DNA of 64,000 nt from Whitmania pigra (lineage: Eukaryota; Annelida; Clitellata; Hirudinida; Haemopidae). Every line of letters starts with the position of its first letter. Positions within the stretch are counted from its first letter, which is position 1. The notes beneath the pieces are model-generated. The model was not told the origin of the DNA and ran no database searches. It saw only the letters and a list, made by a program, of their open reading frames with translations. A program made the position numbers and the translations under genes. The stretch spans positions 3,778,501 to 3,842,500 of the forward strand of contig JAJTWR010000251.1 in NCBI GenBank assembly GCA_021613335.1, written 5' to 3'. Below, in pieces: positions 37,211 through 55,970 of the stretch.

Positions 37211-38793
37211 TCTAATAATATTTTGGATCTTTAAAGGCAACAAGACAAAAAGTGAGTCATCTTTATATAATTCACACAATCTCGAGATGCAATTGAAAGA
37301 TTGTGAACCATGCTATAAATAAATTTTAATTTTAAAATTGCTTTTGTTATTGGATTATTTTATTGCGTATCACCTTAAATGATTAAATGTAGAGAGTATT
37401 TAAATAATATTTGTCAAAACCCAGCTTGGAAATGAGCAGAATAAGAGGACGAGCATCAAGGAGAGAAACTCACATTAATTTGAACCACTTTGAACCACCT
37501 GGTCCGAAGCAATCGGGACCATTAAAACAACTTAGTGAACAATTGGTGAAACAATATTATAAGCAGTTTTGTAGTTGCAGTTTTTTTTCCCAAAAATACA
37601 ATTGCGGTTTCACTAGTCAATTATTTGTGTTCGAATTGAACTATTCTAAGTAATTGTGATTCTTCCATCTTATTTCTTGTTTTCATTGCAAATCTGCTTT
37701 TAAGAAATTAAATGCTTAAATGATTCTTCAATCTTTTCTCTAAAAATTAAAAAGAAAAGATTAAACAAACAAATCCATAAACAGAATATAAACATGTAGC
37801 AAACAAAAGAAAGTGACGAAATTAAATCACGAAATGCAACTATTGTTAAATAATGTAATAATACTTTAAGGAACTTAAAGTGACAAGATCTCTTTTCGTA
37901 AGCATCGCAACAGCAACCCCGATAATATATCAAGTCTATTCAATACGCTAATTAATGTTCCGAGGCTCCTTCCATTCTCTTCTTTATTAACAAAAGCATT
38001 CATTGATTCATTTTATAATTTAAAATTTTAAATAAATACGACAAGACTGTCATCTAGAATATAATCACTTTCTCAAATCCCAGTCCATTGTGATACAAAA
38101 TGAATTTAGGAAAATGGGGAACGATGACGAAATGTCCAACAAAAAGATTGAGCACAAATAGAAAACTACAACGCTATCATATTTGTATCAATATATTGAA
38201 AAAGGATTTTTTGCACATTGAAACAAATTACAATGGAACACACTTATCTCGACTTCGTTTAACTCACCTACCCTATTAAATGGACATTTTTGAAGTGGAA
38301 CCGCCAAATTCCCTTTTTGTCTTTCTCATGATTTTTCTCAGGAGTTATGTCGATACTTTTATGTCGCCGAACCCTAATATTCTCCGCTCAACATCGGTTA
38401 TCTCGATCCCCTTGACCATAGTCGTAGTTTAAAAGGGCTAGTTATTAATTTACTCATAAAGAAATTTCATAATTGCTTCAACTGTATGACTAATTATTAA
38501 TGCCGTTTAAAAAGACTCAAAAATTGAATGAAGAATATTATGCTTAAAGATTTTGTTTTTCTTTTGTTGCTATTTAAAATAAATCTCAGGCATTTTATTG
38601 TAATCGTAACTTCATTTATTGAACACGACACATTACGACTGTTGTCATTACTACCGTATGCAAACACGTAATCCATTCGGCCAAATGCACGCCCATTCAA
38701 ATTTATATCTGAATTTATTCAAAAAGTATTAACAAATATTTTTGCATCGTCAATATTTGACATTTCCACTAAAAACGATTGTAAATTTGTTTA
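37211..38793. other. Intergenic: pogo-like MITE and a doubtful exon
   Basis: At about 38231-38425 a short element has ends matching the Tigger remnant near 1426-1498 (ACTTATCTCGAC, GAAGTGGAACC), so it is probably a MITE of that family. A plus-strand reading at 37411-37560 (SRIRGRASRRETHINLNHF) begins 200 bp from the E2 start codon and could be a first exon in divergent orientation, but no following exon is found. The rest is AT-rich. Confidence 0.4.
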
Positions 38794-41131
38794 TTATTCA
38801 ACGTTGTTTGAAACAAGGATTTGATCCACTGAATTAGAGAGATCTTCCTTATGAGTTGTTGTACCTTCCTCAGAAGAGCCACGGAGTTCAACTGACATTT
38901 CACTGATGGGGCTAAAGCAGAGGATAAAATTACAGAAAAAACGATGAAACATTCATTGATGGTAAAATCATTTTTGAGAAATCAATTTACCTGTATTTGG
39001 AAATCAAACTACATTGTCCTTCATTAATCTTGTACGCGGAGAAGAAACCATCTTCAGTGAATACTACGGCACGTAAAGCGTCATCGAACCTAACATTTAC
39101 CAGTGATTATATTTTACATACAATCTATGTGTCTATTCATAACAATTTCGATTAAAACGAATCGTACCCTATAACTGTGGAAATATTTCTGATATTTTCT
39201 CCAGGTAACCTGACCTTTACGAATGACCGCAACTGGGTACAGACCTCGTACACATGCTTGGGTATAAAACCAGCAGACGAAGAGATCACATCGCCCACGT
39301 ATGATGTCCAACCTTCATTACATCTGAAACGTTCAAATGAAGAGCGAATGTAAATATTATAAAGTAATTATTAAATACATATCAAATGTGGTTGTGATAA
39401 TTGTATTACTTGATGGTCATGTCGCTTGAAGGCGCCAGAAAATAATTGACACATGATTTCACGGAACCGCCGATATACTCCGACCAACTTTTCTTTTTGG
39501 TTCTAAATTTTGTTGATTTAAAAGATTTAATTCAAAACCCTTTACGTTGCAGCAACAACAACAGCAATATGAATAATATTTAATAATGGGCAGAGAAATG
39601 CAGATCTTGAGATTTACCTGTCCCAAGGAAGAGTATATTTGAATACGTGAATTGTTCCAGTGCTGCTAGAAGAGACGAGGAAATTCGAATCTCGACTGAA
39701 GGACAAGGAGTAAATGTCAGCAATCCTGCAAAAAGTGCATCAAACATTAGTAATCCATCTTCAATTATTAATTATTGCGAAAAGAAAAACTGAACCTTTG
39801 AATTCCTCTTCTGAATTCGGACAAATTGGTTCCACTCGGGATTGATATCAGTCTAATAACAGTTCCCTGGTATGATTGAACGTGAAAATGTCAAGTAAAT
39901 AGAGAGAAATTTATTTAGTCACCTATTAAGCCACCTAAATGCAGTTGTCTGAAGCAAAAAATAGCTCTTATTTATTTCATTAATTAATGAGCATTTATGG
40001 TAGCATAAAAATAAATTGCATTGTATAAAATGTATATTTACATGCATATTTAATTAACGCTTTATTTATGAACCTACGAAGTGTCAAGACCGAAACGAAT
40101 GCATCAAACTTTTGAAACTCACATTCTTGGAGGCTGTCGCCAAAACTAATTCTGTCGGATGGAAAGCAAGTGTGACAACCTGACTTTTGTGAGCTCGAAT
40201 GTTGGCGACACATTTCTGCATTAAAAACAATTGTACAATGACGGAGGCAAATAATATGAATTGTCGAAAATAATGATTTTTATTCATTAGTTTTTTTTAT
40301 AATATTCTCAGAAACCGTTAGAACCACGAAGTCACTAACTCTTGAATTTGTGTCAAAAACTTCGATGTCTCCCGCTGTTTCACTGACGGTGAAGACCAAG
40401 TAGCTCTCCTTTCCAGAAGCTTGGGATAAGGCGAAGAGGCATCTGTCGTTGCTGGACTTTGTCAGTTCCAGCTTAAACATGGCTTTGTAATTATTCATGT
40501 TGTGTGCACACAGCTTACCGTTGCAATCTGTCACCATCACCTGTGATTAATTAGTGTATGTAACTTGCGACTTTTAAGCCAATTATGAAATTTAAAAATT
40601 TTCATGTCATTGTATAATCCAAATATTAAATTAACTAATTATCATGTAATTTGCACTTATTGCCACTTACAAATTTGTTTGACTTAATGCCTGTAATGCT
40701 TTCAGGGTATGTTTTGGATTTTAGATGATTGTTATTGGTCATTTCAATCAGCTCCATTTTTTGAGGAGAAGACTTTGACACCACACATAAAATATCGGTG
40801 CCAAACAGCTGTTCTATCAAAAATGGGGATGCAATTTCTGGAATGAAATTATTAACAGTAGGTTAAATGATTATTCAATATGTGAAGTAATATTAAAATA
40901 AGGCAATCCGAAAAATCGCGTACTTATTTCAAAGATTTTCTTGAAATCTTCCAATCTGAAGACCTTCACCTTCTCGCTTGTGGCCACAAAAAGAGTTCTG
41001 CAATTAGGATCAAAACCTAATAAAATTAAATATAAACCAACATTTGTTGGAATTAAATAAATCGAAAGTACATACGTTAAATCATAATTAAAATTGACAA
41101 AAGTCATTCCTTCTTTACAATCCTTTAGCAT
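38794..41131 (-). CDS. PROPPIN (WIPI/Atg18 family), tandem copy 2
   Basis: The same exon structure as copy 1, in the same orientation. Start MLKDCKEGMTFVNFNYDLT at 41131; then KVKVFRLEDFKKIFEI, FLIEQLFGTDILCVVSKSSP, SYLVFTVSETAGDIEVFDTN, NIRAHKSQVVTLAFHPTELV, GTVIRLISIPSG, SEFRRGIQR (about 39800), FLVSSSSTGTIHVFKYTLPW, a middle-loop exon YIGGSVKSCVNYFLAPSSDM, and LPGENIRNISTV. The C-terminal exon reads PISEMSVELRGSSEEGTTTH and stops at 38794. FRRG is intact, so phosphoinositide binding is expected. The segment 39620-39870, intron included, is almost the same as in copy 1, although the N-terminal blades differ widely. Paralogue-specific roles cannot be read from sequence. Confidence 0.88.
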
Positions 41132-41464
41132 CCTTGCGTTTAACCTTTCGATATTACCTATTAAATCGTGCGGTTACCTTATTGCTCACAAGTTTGTGCT
41201 TTCAATAAAAGATTTAAATTTGTTACATGATCATAATAATTTATAATAATTTGTCAATTCATATTAGTTTAAAGCCCATTTTAAAATTATTCATTTGAAA
41301 TACAAATTTGGCGAAATAACTTCATAACAATTTAAATGCAAAAAAACACAGAACAAATAACAGTGATTTAGCGCTAAATAATTTATTCGACAGTTTTACG
41401 TTTGTATTGAATTCAAAGAATTGAATATTTGAAGTATTGTTTAGTAATCTGAAATGTAGAAGCC

Positions 41465-42324
41465 GGTGACCCGTCATAACAGCCCGGCGACAGAATAGCC
41501 CCGACAAAACAGCCCCGTCAAAATAGCCCGGCGTCAAAATAGCTCAAGACAAAACAGCCCCGACAAAACCGCCCCGACAAAACATCCCCGTCGAAACAGC
41601 CCGGCGTCAAAATAGCCCAAGACAAAATAGCCCCGTCAAAATAGCCCCGACAAAATAGCCCGGCGACAAAATAGCCCAGGACAAAACAACCCGGCGACAA
41701 AATAGCCCCGTCAAAATAGCCCCATGATAACTCCATGTCAAAGTATTTTTTAAAATGTTGTGAAACTGAATCAAAATTTAATTCGAAATTAGTGGCTTGA
41801 ATGCTTTGACCGTTTTGAGTATTGTTTGTTGTTATTATTGTTCTCCAGAAGTTTAATTTGCATAGTCTTGCTTATTCAAATTTGTATCTGGCTTACAAAT
41901 TTGTGTTGACATTATCCTCATCACAAGTTTCAAAATTGAAATACGTTCTGAACAGATTAAGAAATTTTCTGAACCAGTCAATTCTACGATCATTCATGCT
42001 GATGTCTTGTGAGAAAGACTCTATTCCAAGAATCAATAACAATGAAATCATTGATGTTTTAGCATCGACTAGTGAAACGATGAAAAAGCTGTTATAATAG
42101 TTAAAAGTGAATAGAAATTTTAGACTCTAGTGTTTCTTATGTTTAAGTTGATCAAACTAGGAGTTAAATAAAATTTCCCGGGCCGGTTTTTTAAGCCAGT
42201 CCGACCCTGGTGACAGGGCTGTTTTGACGGGGCTGTTTTGTCGGGGCTATTTTGACGCCGGGCTATTTTGACGGGGCTGTTTTGTCGGGGCTATTCTGCC
42301 GCCGGGCTGTTATGACGGGGTGCC
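41465..42324. mobile_element. Non-autonomous hAT-like element with long repeat-rich inverted arms
   Basis: Element of 860 bp flanked by a direct duplication GTAGAAGCC (41456-41464 and 42325-42333). Ends read GGTGACCCGTCATAACAG and, inverted, GGCACCCCGTCATAACAG. The outer 70 bp of the two arms are near-perfect inverted copies. Each arm consists of many variants of GACAAAACAGCCCCG and AAAATAGCCCGGCG, and the left arm (41465-41730) is expanded. The core encloses a decayed hAT C-terminal fragment. Confidence 0.85.
41822..42097 (+). pseudogene. hAT transposase dimerisation-domain fragment
   Basis: A 91-codon reading whose middle (YKFVLTLSSSQVSKLKYVLN, then RNFLNQSILRSFMLMSCEKD) aligns by eye with the hAT C-terminal block that normally reads LP-SCERSFS-LK...LR. 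The Cys-Glu-Arg-Ser core is degraded to SSSQVS, so it is not functional. Its position inside the inverted arms supports a hAT origin for the whole element. Confidence 0.55.
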
Positions 42325-43303
42325 GTAGAAGCCATGCTAAATCTTTTTCACCTGAACGAATCGGCAAATTTGGAACGGCTTTGACGAAACTTTACGATGG
42401 TCGTAGACGACAATTTTTTAAAGACATTATGAATTGCTTATGCAAATTCTTCTAATAACTTCTGAATTTTGTCCCTAGTTTACAATGAACAAAATGACAT
42501 TAAAACAACTATAAATACGCTTAACTGCAAGTATAATCACAAATTTTGTAAAAAAATAAAAATAAAAAAGGATATATATAATCAAGACTGATGGGCTGCC
42601 AATTTCAATGATAGAATTCAAAGTCGAATATCACAATGCACTTTGAATCAAGATCGTATTACGCGCTATGACTGACCAAACTAAAATAACTTAAACTGCC
42701 ACAAATGCGATTACTGTCCTAAGTAAATTCGGAATAAAACAACGCAATTAATTTATTCTTGTTTTATTTGATAAGTTATTAACAATTTCAAAGCAGCCAA
42801 TCAAGAATCTCGTTTTTCGTAATCGCACTATACCAAGCATTAACGAACGTAGATGATTTGCCATATTTTTACAAAAATATATTTGCAGTGGTGATTCGAT
42901 TTGAGATGATGAGAACAGCTACAAGGTTAACTATTTTATACATAATGATCATTGAATGTTTAGGATAATTTATAAAATTAGAACCAAATTTGGTTTATCA
43001 TCATTATCGTAATCATAATCATAATCAAAATGATCACAATTACCATCATTATCACCAGCATAATTTAGATTTGTTAAATAGATTTGTGCTGCCGCAAGGT
43101 TTAGCTATGAGAATCTAAGTAGATATTTGCCTCCCTCCAAATTTTATTTTTATAAATAAAATCTTTTGGGAAGTTGAATATTATCAACTCGTCCTTTAAA
43201 ATAAAATTACATATTAAATCGAAGTAATTTCGCCAAGACGTTTCAATAGTCAAATAGTAATCCTTGTCACTTCACAAAATGTTTTTATTTAAAGTAAAAC
43301 AAT
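42325..43303. other. Intergenic, nothing recognised
   Basis: AT-rich sequence downstream of PROPPIN copy 3, with short ATCATNATC-rich simple sequence near 42998-43060. No gene is seen. Confidence 0.6.
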
Positions 43304-45531
43304 TCATTTATCTCCTTCCATGATCTCATCATGATTTCCGATACTCTCATGAGAAGCGTCTCCGGTGGGACACCATTCATTCAGTATTTCTGTCGGCACT
43401 TTTCCAGTGACAGGACTAAAATCGAGTAAAGAAAATAACATCAGTTTTGTATGAACGTGTGATGAAATTGCAAGTTTTAATTAATAAATAAGAAATTACC
43501 TGTATTTTGAAATTAAATTGGAATTGCTTCCTTCTTTTAACTCGAAGACGGATAGGAAGCTATCTTCGGCAAAGACGACGACGCGCATAACATCTTCAAC
43601 CCTAACAATCATTAAATAAAATGTTGATCAATTTTTGTTCTCCTGTGCTAAATTAATACAAAGGTATGTAGACTAAATTCAAACTGAATCTTACTTAGTG
43701 ATGGTTGAAATGTTCTTAAGGAGTTTTCCAGGCGGCCTGACTTTCAAGAACGATCTTGATTGGGTGCAAGCCTCATACATGTGCTTAGGCAAAAAAGTAG
43801 CAGACGAGGAAATCATGCTACCCATGTATGACGTCCAGCCCTGCTTATACCTGGGACTTAATAAAATAATGACATTATTTAAATTGTCTGCTTTACGATA
43901 TTCAATAATGAGAATGATTTAAGTTTTTGACAAACACTTACTTTATGGTCATGTCGGCCGAGGGCGCCAGCAGATAATTGGCAGATGATTTGATTGCTCC
44001 ACCAATGTAGTTGGACCAGCTCTGGTCCTTGTTTCTAAAAGTAAAGTTTTCATGAATTAACATAATCTATTACGCATAAACATAATATTCGATGCTAAAA
44101 ACTTTGAAACTTACTTGTGCCAAGGAAGTTCGTATTTGAATACGTGAATAGTTCCAGTGCTTGCAGAAGAGATGAGGAAATTTGAATCTCGACTGAAGGA
44201 CAAGTAGTAAATGTTGGCATTCCTGCAATAAATACAATACAGCATTAGTAATCTTTCAATTCTCATGTTAATTAGTAATAATTAATAAAACCTTTGCATT
44301 CCTCTTCTGAACTCGAACAATTTGGATCCACTAGGAATAGAAATCAGTCTAATAACAGTTCCCTAAAATATACAAATCGCTTAGTTATACTTCGGTTACA
44401 AATTGTTCATTCTTTTACATTTTTACCTTTTTGGATGCCGTTGCCAAAACTTGTTCTGTCGGATGAAAAACCACAGATGCCAAAGGACTGTTGTGAGCCC
44501 GAATCGTCACGGCCCTTTCCTACAAATTATGTACATTATTATAATGAAACATAAATTAATGTAGGTAAAACTCCAAATGAAAAAAGATTTACCAACCTTA
44601 ACTTGGGCATCAAATATTTCAATGTCTCCTGACTTTTCAGAAACGGGAATTGCTAAGTAGCTGTTACCTTCTACGACCTGAGACAAGGCATACAGACCGC
44701 CGAACCCCGAAGGTCTGCTGACCATATACATGGCCTTAAACTCCATCATATCGTAAAGGTTGAAGCCATCCCTGCATCCAACCACCATCACCTAGAAATT
44801 GATAAGATGAGCATTAGTATAACGATTATATCGAGTGCTTATAACACTTAAAATTGATTGCAATTATTATTATTATTATTACTAGCTTTATTAGCATGTA
44901 TTGCAGTAGTAAAATAATTCGGCCGTCTTACAATATCATACTTAAAAATCATGTTCGAGAATCTTTGTGTCACCAATGCAATAAAGAATTAACTTACATA
45001 TTTGTTAGATTTTATGTCCACGATATCATTGGTGAAGTTCTTAGGGATGAGCAATTTGTCTTCTGACATGCGTATCATAATCAGTCTTTGTGGACAAGGT
45101 TTTGTGACCACGCACAGAACATCAGTTCCCCATAACTGTACCATCAAATAAGCAAACTTTATTTCTGAAATTTAAATAAGTCATTAAATCTATATCGTTT
45201 ATGTGAGACTTCCATTGATTGATTCATTGATTGGATGGTGATAGTTGCCAAAAAACAAATCATGCTTACTGCTTTCGTAAATGGTTGCGAAATTCTCCAA
45301 GCCAAAAACTTTTATGCCTTCGTTTGTACCGATAAATAATGATCTGAATAAACGAAATGAATTATTTAGACTTGCAAGCCATTGTTATGATGATAAGATT
45401 GTAATCATTAAGTTTTGAAAAAAATGTGTTCAACGCATTTTGTATCTTAGACATTTTAAATACTCAAAAACTAACGTCAAATCATAATTGAAATCGGCGA
45501 ATGAGAGTCTTATGTCACTATCTTCGGTCAT
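43304..45531 (-). CDS. PROPPIN (WIPI/Atg18 family), tandem copy 3
   Basis: Starts at ATG 45531 with MTEDSDIRLSFADFNYDLT, the copy whose N-terminus looks most like ordinary WIPI proteins. It continues with FIGTNEGIKVFGLENFATIY, LMVQLWGTDVLCVVTKPCPQ, YLAIPVSEKSGDIEIFDAQV, VTIRAHNSPLASVVFHPTEQ, GTVIRLISIPSG, LFEFRRGMQR (about 44300), ISSASTGTIHVFKYELPWHK and YIGGAIKSSANYLLAPSADM. The last exon reads SPVTGKVPTEILNEWCPTGD and stops at 43304. Seven propeller blades and an intact FRRG motif are inferred. It is likely the least-changed member of the array and lies furthest upstream with respect to transcription. Autophagy or endosome function is inferred from the family only. Confidence 0.88.
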
Positions 45532-45774
45532 TTTAATGCTGCAGAGCAAAGCGAATAACTCCAATTAATTTCCAACTGATGTTTGCCTGTTGGTCATTTG
45601 CATGCGTTTAGCCTCCACATAAGCACATATTTAATAAAAGACAAGCATTTCAAGTTATTAACTATTGTTTTTAAAAAGTTATGACATAGTAAAATTGTAA
45701 ATTATATATCATCACATCATAAATAAAATTTCAAAATTTTTAAATGAACATGCGTTACAGAACGTGCACTACAG

Positions 45775-46110
45775 ATATACGGAGGTACGTGTACTTGTAC
45801 TCAGGTGCCGATTTCAAGTACTTGTACTTGAACTTCAAGCACTTATTCCCATTTTATTGAAAATCATGTTTATTGACGCTTATTTGCCTAGATAGAAAAT
45901 TTTGCTTAAATTGCACCTTCCATCTACATTGGACAAGTACATATAATCAGCGGCGTCACTAGAGTTGGTGTCACCGAGTGCTGGAAATTCATGGTGTCAC
46001 CCCTTAAGACTTTCACGATAAGCCTTAAGTTGGTAGACCAAAATTAAGATTTGATGTCACCCAGCTGCGCACTGCATATAATGGTCATTCTAAGGGATTG
46101 TTGAAGAAAT
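45775..46110. repeat. Dispersed repeat termini
   Basis: GTACTTGTACTCAGGTGCCG with repeated TTCAAGTACTTGTACTTGAA near 45785-45845, and CAGCGGCGTCACTAGAGTTG with three GGTGTCACC-like motifs at 45950-46080, look like fragments of two DNA-transposon families. Neither has a clear partner end in the window. Confidence 0.4.
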
Positions 46111-46127
46111 GATTTCCAAAGCTCTCA

Positions 46128-47150
46128 TTGAGTCATGTCGCATACTATGGCGTGTTGGCAATCTTCGGGAAGAGGTATGTCCGGCATCCCTTCGCTTCAA
46201 GGTCCTTCGACAAATTTGCACTCTTGTTTGCTGCTGCACTGAAGCCTGCCTCCCATGATGTCGTCAGCTCCGCCAGAATGATGGCATCCGTCGACTGGGA
46301 CGCGAGCACCAAATCCAGGTGATGCAGCAAGCCCAACAACATATCTGACAATGTTTAAGAAATCCAAATCGTTAATTTTTTTTCGGTCTGAGTATGGGTC
46401 TGGGAATTCCGTCAGACCAGAAAGAAAGGACGTCAGCAAGTCGTTCCTATCAATTTATATCTATCAAATGACTTTTTAGTGTTTTCTGCCTTTTCAAGGC
46501 GTTCATCTTGAATGTACGCCATATCTTGTATGTTTCCTGCATGGTTTTGATGGAAGTCCACATGAGGAACCTCCTCGAGACTCCGAATCTTCTCCAAAAT
46601 CTTCATGATTCCTCGGAAATTGCTCCCCTTCAGTTTAAAATGACGGCCGTAACATTTCCTTTCTGCTTTTGGGGTTTCGAGACTGGATTATTTTCCTTCA
46701 TCCAATGGTGGATTCTCGGCAGGTCTTATCTTGGAGAAACCTTGGAGAAATTAATGATATTTAGGTCAGCAATGTCTGATCCCTTTGCCACATCGTACAC
46801 GACATATACTGAATCTTTCCGTGCGCACAAATCTGGATTTTTTTCATTGAGCAGTAACGATGTTTGATTTTGGCGATCAGCCCCATTGCACTCAATTTCC
46901 TTGCCAACATCTTCACTAAGGCGTTATGTCTCATATCTGGGACCGCAAGTACTGCGACAGCGCTATACAATGTGCCCCAGTGACTCATTAACTCGGCAAC
47001 GGTCAGCGCAGATGGTGTTGGTAGATGGCTTGTATCTTGATTTTCCCAGTCTGTTTTGTAAGACCGCGGCTCTATCCTTTAAACATTTCAGCCATTGATC
47101 CGACTCCATTCTGTCAACTCCGTCAGTTAGACACTCGCTTGGTCAAACGG
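46128..47150 (-). mobile_element. R2-clade-like LINE, 3' end with CCHC and RLE regions
   Basis: Minus-strand pieces in order: a zinc knuckle CADRCRVNESLGHIVQRC near 47000, then (frame shifted) RHNALVKMLARKLSAMGL near 46905. This spacing of a CCHC motif and RHN is characteristic of the region after the RT in R2/NeSL-type elements. Further down, AELTTSWEAGFSAAANKSAN (about 46270) and KDLEAKGCRTYLFPK match the end of the restriction-enzyme-like endonuclease domain. Several stops and shifts show it is dead. The RT itself is missing. Confidence 0.6.
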
Positions 47151-47159
47151 TGTTGGGAA

Positions 47160-47907
47160 AGAACCTGAGTCCATATCCATATAAACAATTTTGAGGCGCT
47201 TAATAATGCAGCAAAGATACTCATCGATTAGTTTGGTTTCTGATAATCATTACAATATAAGCTTGAATGAAGTAATCCCCATCTTCTAAATACCTTCTTT
47301 TCCAAAGTGAATATTAAGACATCATAAAACCTTTGTAAAGCTGTAAGGACTAAAATGAGAAATGGGGAATTAGAGCAATCATGTCACTGAGTAAAACATT
47401 ATCGCAGAAATAAGTCGTACAAAAGTAGTACGCAACAATAGAGACATGTGGTCAAGATAATAAAACCTACTGAAGTTAGAAAAAAAAAAATATGCCAAGT
47501 TTATTTAATGTCTTTATTAATGTAACCAATAAACAAATTTCATTTTATTCGATAAATCGCCATTATTTTGAATATAGACTTTACTCCACTTTTAAATGTT
47601 TTTATCATAAACCTAATTATGTCAACAATTTGTTATCAACTTAACCGGTGATCAAAATAATTTTAGATGATGCATTCTTTCTCAGCCATTTTTAAAAACA
47701 TGTTGTAACACACGAGGTTTGCCTAATTTTTCTGTGTCAGTTTGCATGTCGTCATCAACTTCTCCATAATGTTGTTATGGATAGGTTATTTGTGTGGAAA
47801 CTTTAGTTGCTCCGCATGACAATTTTTAACCATTGGAATGATTTAGACGAATAATGGAGATACTCTAAAATTACAGGAAACATTGTTTTGTAATTCATTG
47901 AAAGTTT
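47160..47907. other. Intergenic, presumed KAT2 promoter side
   Basis: No repeat or exon is recognised. The KAT2 5' flank lies here; I see no distinct core-promoter motif. Confidence 0.5.
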
Positions 47908-47928
47908 ATGAAAACTCTCCTCGAATCA

Positions 47929-54406
<6,478 letters not shown>

Positions 54407-54728
54407 TTTCGAAATCCTTAACTGATAAACTTCTATATAAATCATGGCTTGTTGCAAATTTATTTATATTGGATTTAAAATTTAAAATAAATATTGGATG
54501 TATACAAATAAATTTAATAAAATGTTCTAGTGTATGGTTATTAATATTCGATGTCTTTTATTAAATCAAAACAGCAGCTCAGCACGTTTTTTTAAAATAA
54601 AACTAACAACTTTTAAAGCAAACATTTTACTAATTTCAACCGGCAAACCAATTTCTTTATATAATTCATTGTACACAAAGTTGGTTGTAAATCTCATTAT
54701 CGCCACTTACAGGTTGGTTATAGCCGCG

Positions 54729-55970
54729 ATGATTAACGCAGATTATCTGAAACGGTATTTGCCAAAGGGTGAAACTAAAAAAAGGAAAAAAGTTAGACCT
54801 CAGAAGACATGTGTTATCGACGATGACGTAGATTTGAAGCAAATAGCCCTGGCCAATCATGAAAATAACAGTGAAGATGATGACGATAATCCAGTCAAAA
54901 TACTAGAATACTTAGAAAATGAAAAGGCTAATGCAACTGCATTTACGACTAGCAATTGGATAAATTGCGATGAAACGGCCGATATCAAAATCGAAGCACC
55001 AGATCCCAACGGGGAACCATTCATCTATGAAGAAACAATTGTGAAAGAAGAACCACTTTCTCCTTGCCATTCTGAAACAAATAGTAATAATATGAAAGGA
55101 CATGAACATAACCAAAAGTCGACCAGAGCCAGAGAAAGGCATGATTCTGGTGATGAGGATGTCTCACCGGCAAGGAAGTTAACTCGTTATGATTCTGATC
55201 CCAGTCCACCCCGACGATCTGATCATAATAATTTGAAGGCATTTCTACCTAGGAAGCACAGGCAATGTGATTCTGATGAAAGCCCACCTCGCAGATCAAG
55301 GATGCAGAAATCTGGACGTGGTCCCACCCCAGACGTCTCTCCCCCTCGAAGAACTGCCGAGACATCCAGACCGAAGATCAAGTCTGAACCCCTCTCTCCT
55401 AGAAATGAGGGATATCATAGTGCCTGCAATGGTGACAATTCCCCTCTGAGAAAACCATCCATCACGAATTCCAAACCAGAAGTTAAAGTTATAATGAGGG
55501 AAAGGACAGGCACAAAAATTAATCTGGAAGAAATCAGAAAAAAGAAAGAGGCAGAGGAGGCAGTGAAGAAGGCTGTCCATTCCAAGTATGAGGAATGGTC
55601 AAAAGGTCTCAAGCAGAAGGAGATCAGGAGTCAGATGGAGGAAGACTTTGAGAAGGAATCCAACAAGCCCCTTGCCAGGTACGCCGACGATGCCGATCTC
55701 AACGAAGAGCTGCGCCTCACCGAGAATAAAGAAGATCCCATGTTTGAATACATGAGGAAAAAAAGAGCGAAGGAGGCTGGCAATTCTGGCAAGGCGAGAC
55801 GCACCTACCAGGGCCCAGAGCCCCCCCCTAACAGGTTCAACATCAGGCCTGGATATCGTTGGGATGGAGTGGACAGGTCGAACGGCTTCGAAAACAAATT
55901 ATTTGCCACCAAAAACAGTCGCAAGGCCGAGAAGGATGAATTTTACAAATGGAGCACAGAGGACATGTGA
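54729..55970 (+). CDS. BUD13: BUD13 (RES complex / spliceosome factor)
   Basis: Intronless gene of 413 residues starting MINADYLKRYLPKG; a longer in-frame opening from 54534 lacks family support, and the YLKRYL start is standard. BUD13 belongs to the RES complex (with SNIP1 and RBMX2) that binds the activated spliceosome and helps splice short introns. The N-terminus is lysine-rich (KKRKKVRPQK) with the IDDDVDLK motif. The middle contains repeated phospho-type motifs: DEDVSPARK, YDSDPSPPRR, CDSDESPPRR, TPDVSPPRR and EPLSPR. The C-terminal domain is intact: MREREG-like start (MRERTGTKINLEEIRKKKEA), GPEPPPNRFNIRPGYRWDG, VDRSNGFE and YKWSTEDM at the stop. The start is about 320 bp after the KAT2 stop on the same strand, so the two genes are tightly packed. 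Confidence 0.96.
   Translation: MINADYLKRYLPKGETKKRKKVRPQKTCVIDDDVDLKQIALANHENNSEDDDDNPVKILEYLENEKANATAFTTSNWINCDETADIKIEAPDPNGEPFIYEETIVKEEPLSPCHSETNSNNMKGHEHNQKSTRARERHDSGDEDVSPARKLTRYDSDPSPPRRSDHNNLKAFLPRKHRQCDSDESPPRRSRMQKSGRGPTPDVSPPRRTAETSRPKIKSEPLSPRNEGYHSACNGDNSPLRKPSITNSKPEVKVIMRERTGTKINLEEIRKKKEAEEAVKKAVHSKYEEWSKGLKQKEIRSQMEEDFEKESNKPLARYADDADLNEELRLTENKEDPMFEYMRKKRAKEAGNSGKARRTYQGPEPPPNRFNIRPGYRWDGVDRSNGFENKLFATKNSRKAEKDEFYKWSTEDM

Noticed and set aside
37411..37653. Possible first exon of a gene divergent from the UBE2Z-like gene
   Set aside because: The first 50 residues look plausible, but no donor with a matching downstream exon was found.
54534..54728. 65-codon N-terminal extension of BUD13
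   Set aside because: AT-rich, hydrophobic and unlike any BUD13; family proteins begin just before the YLKRYL motif at 54729.
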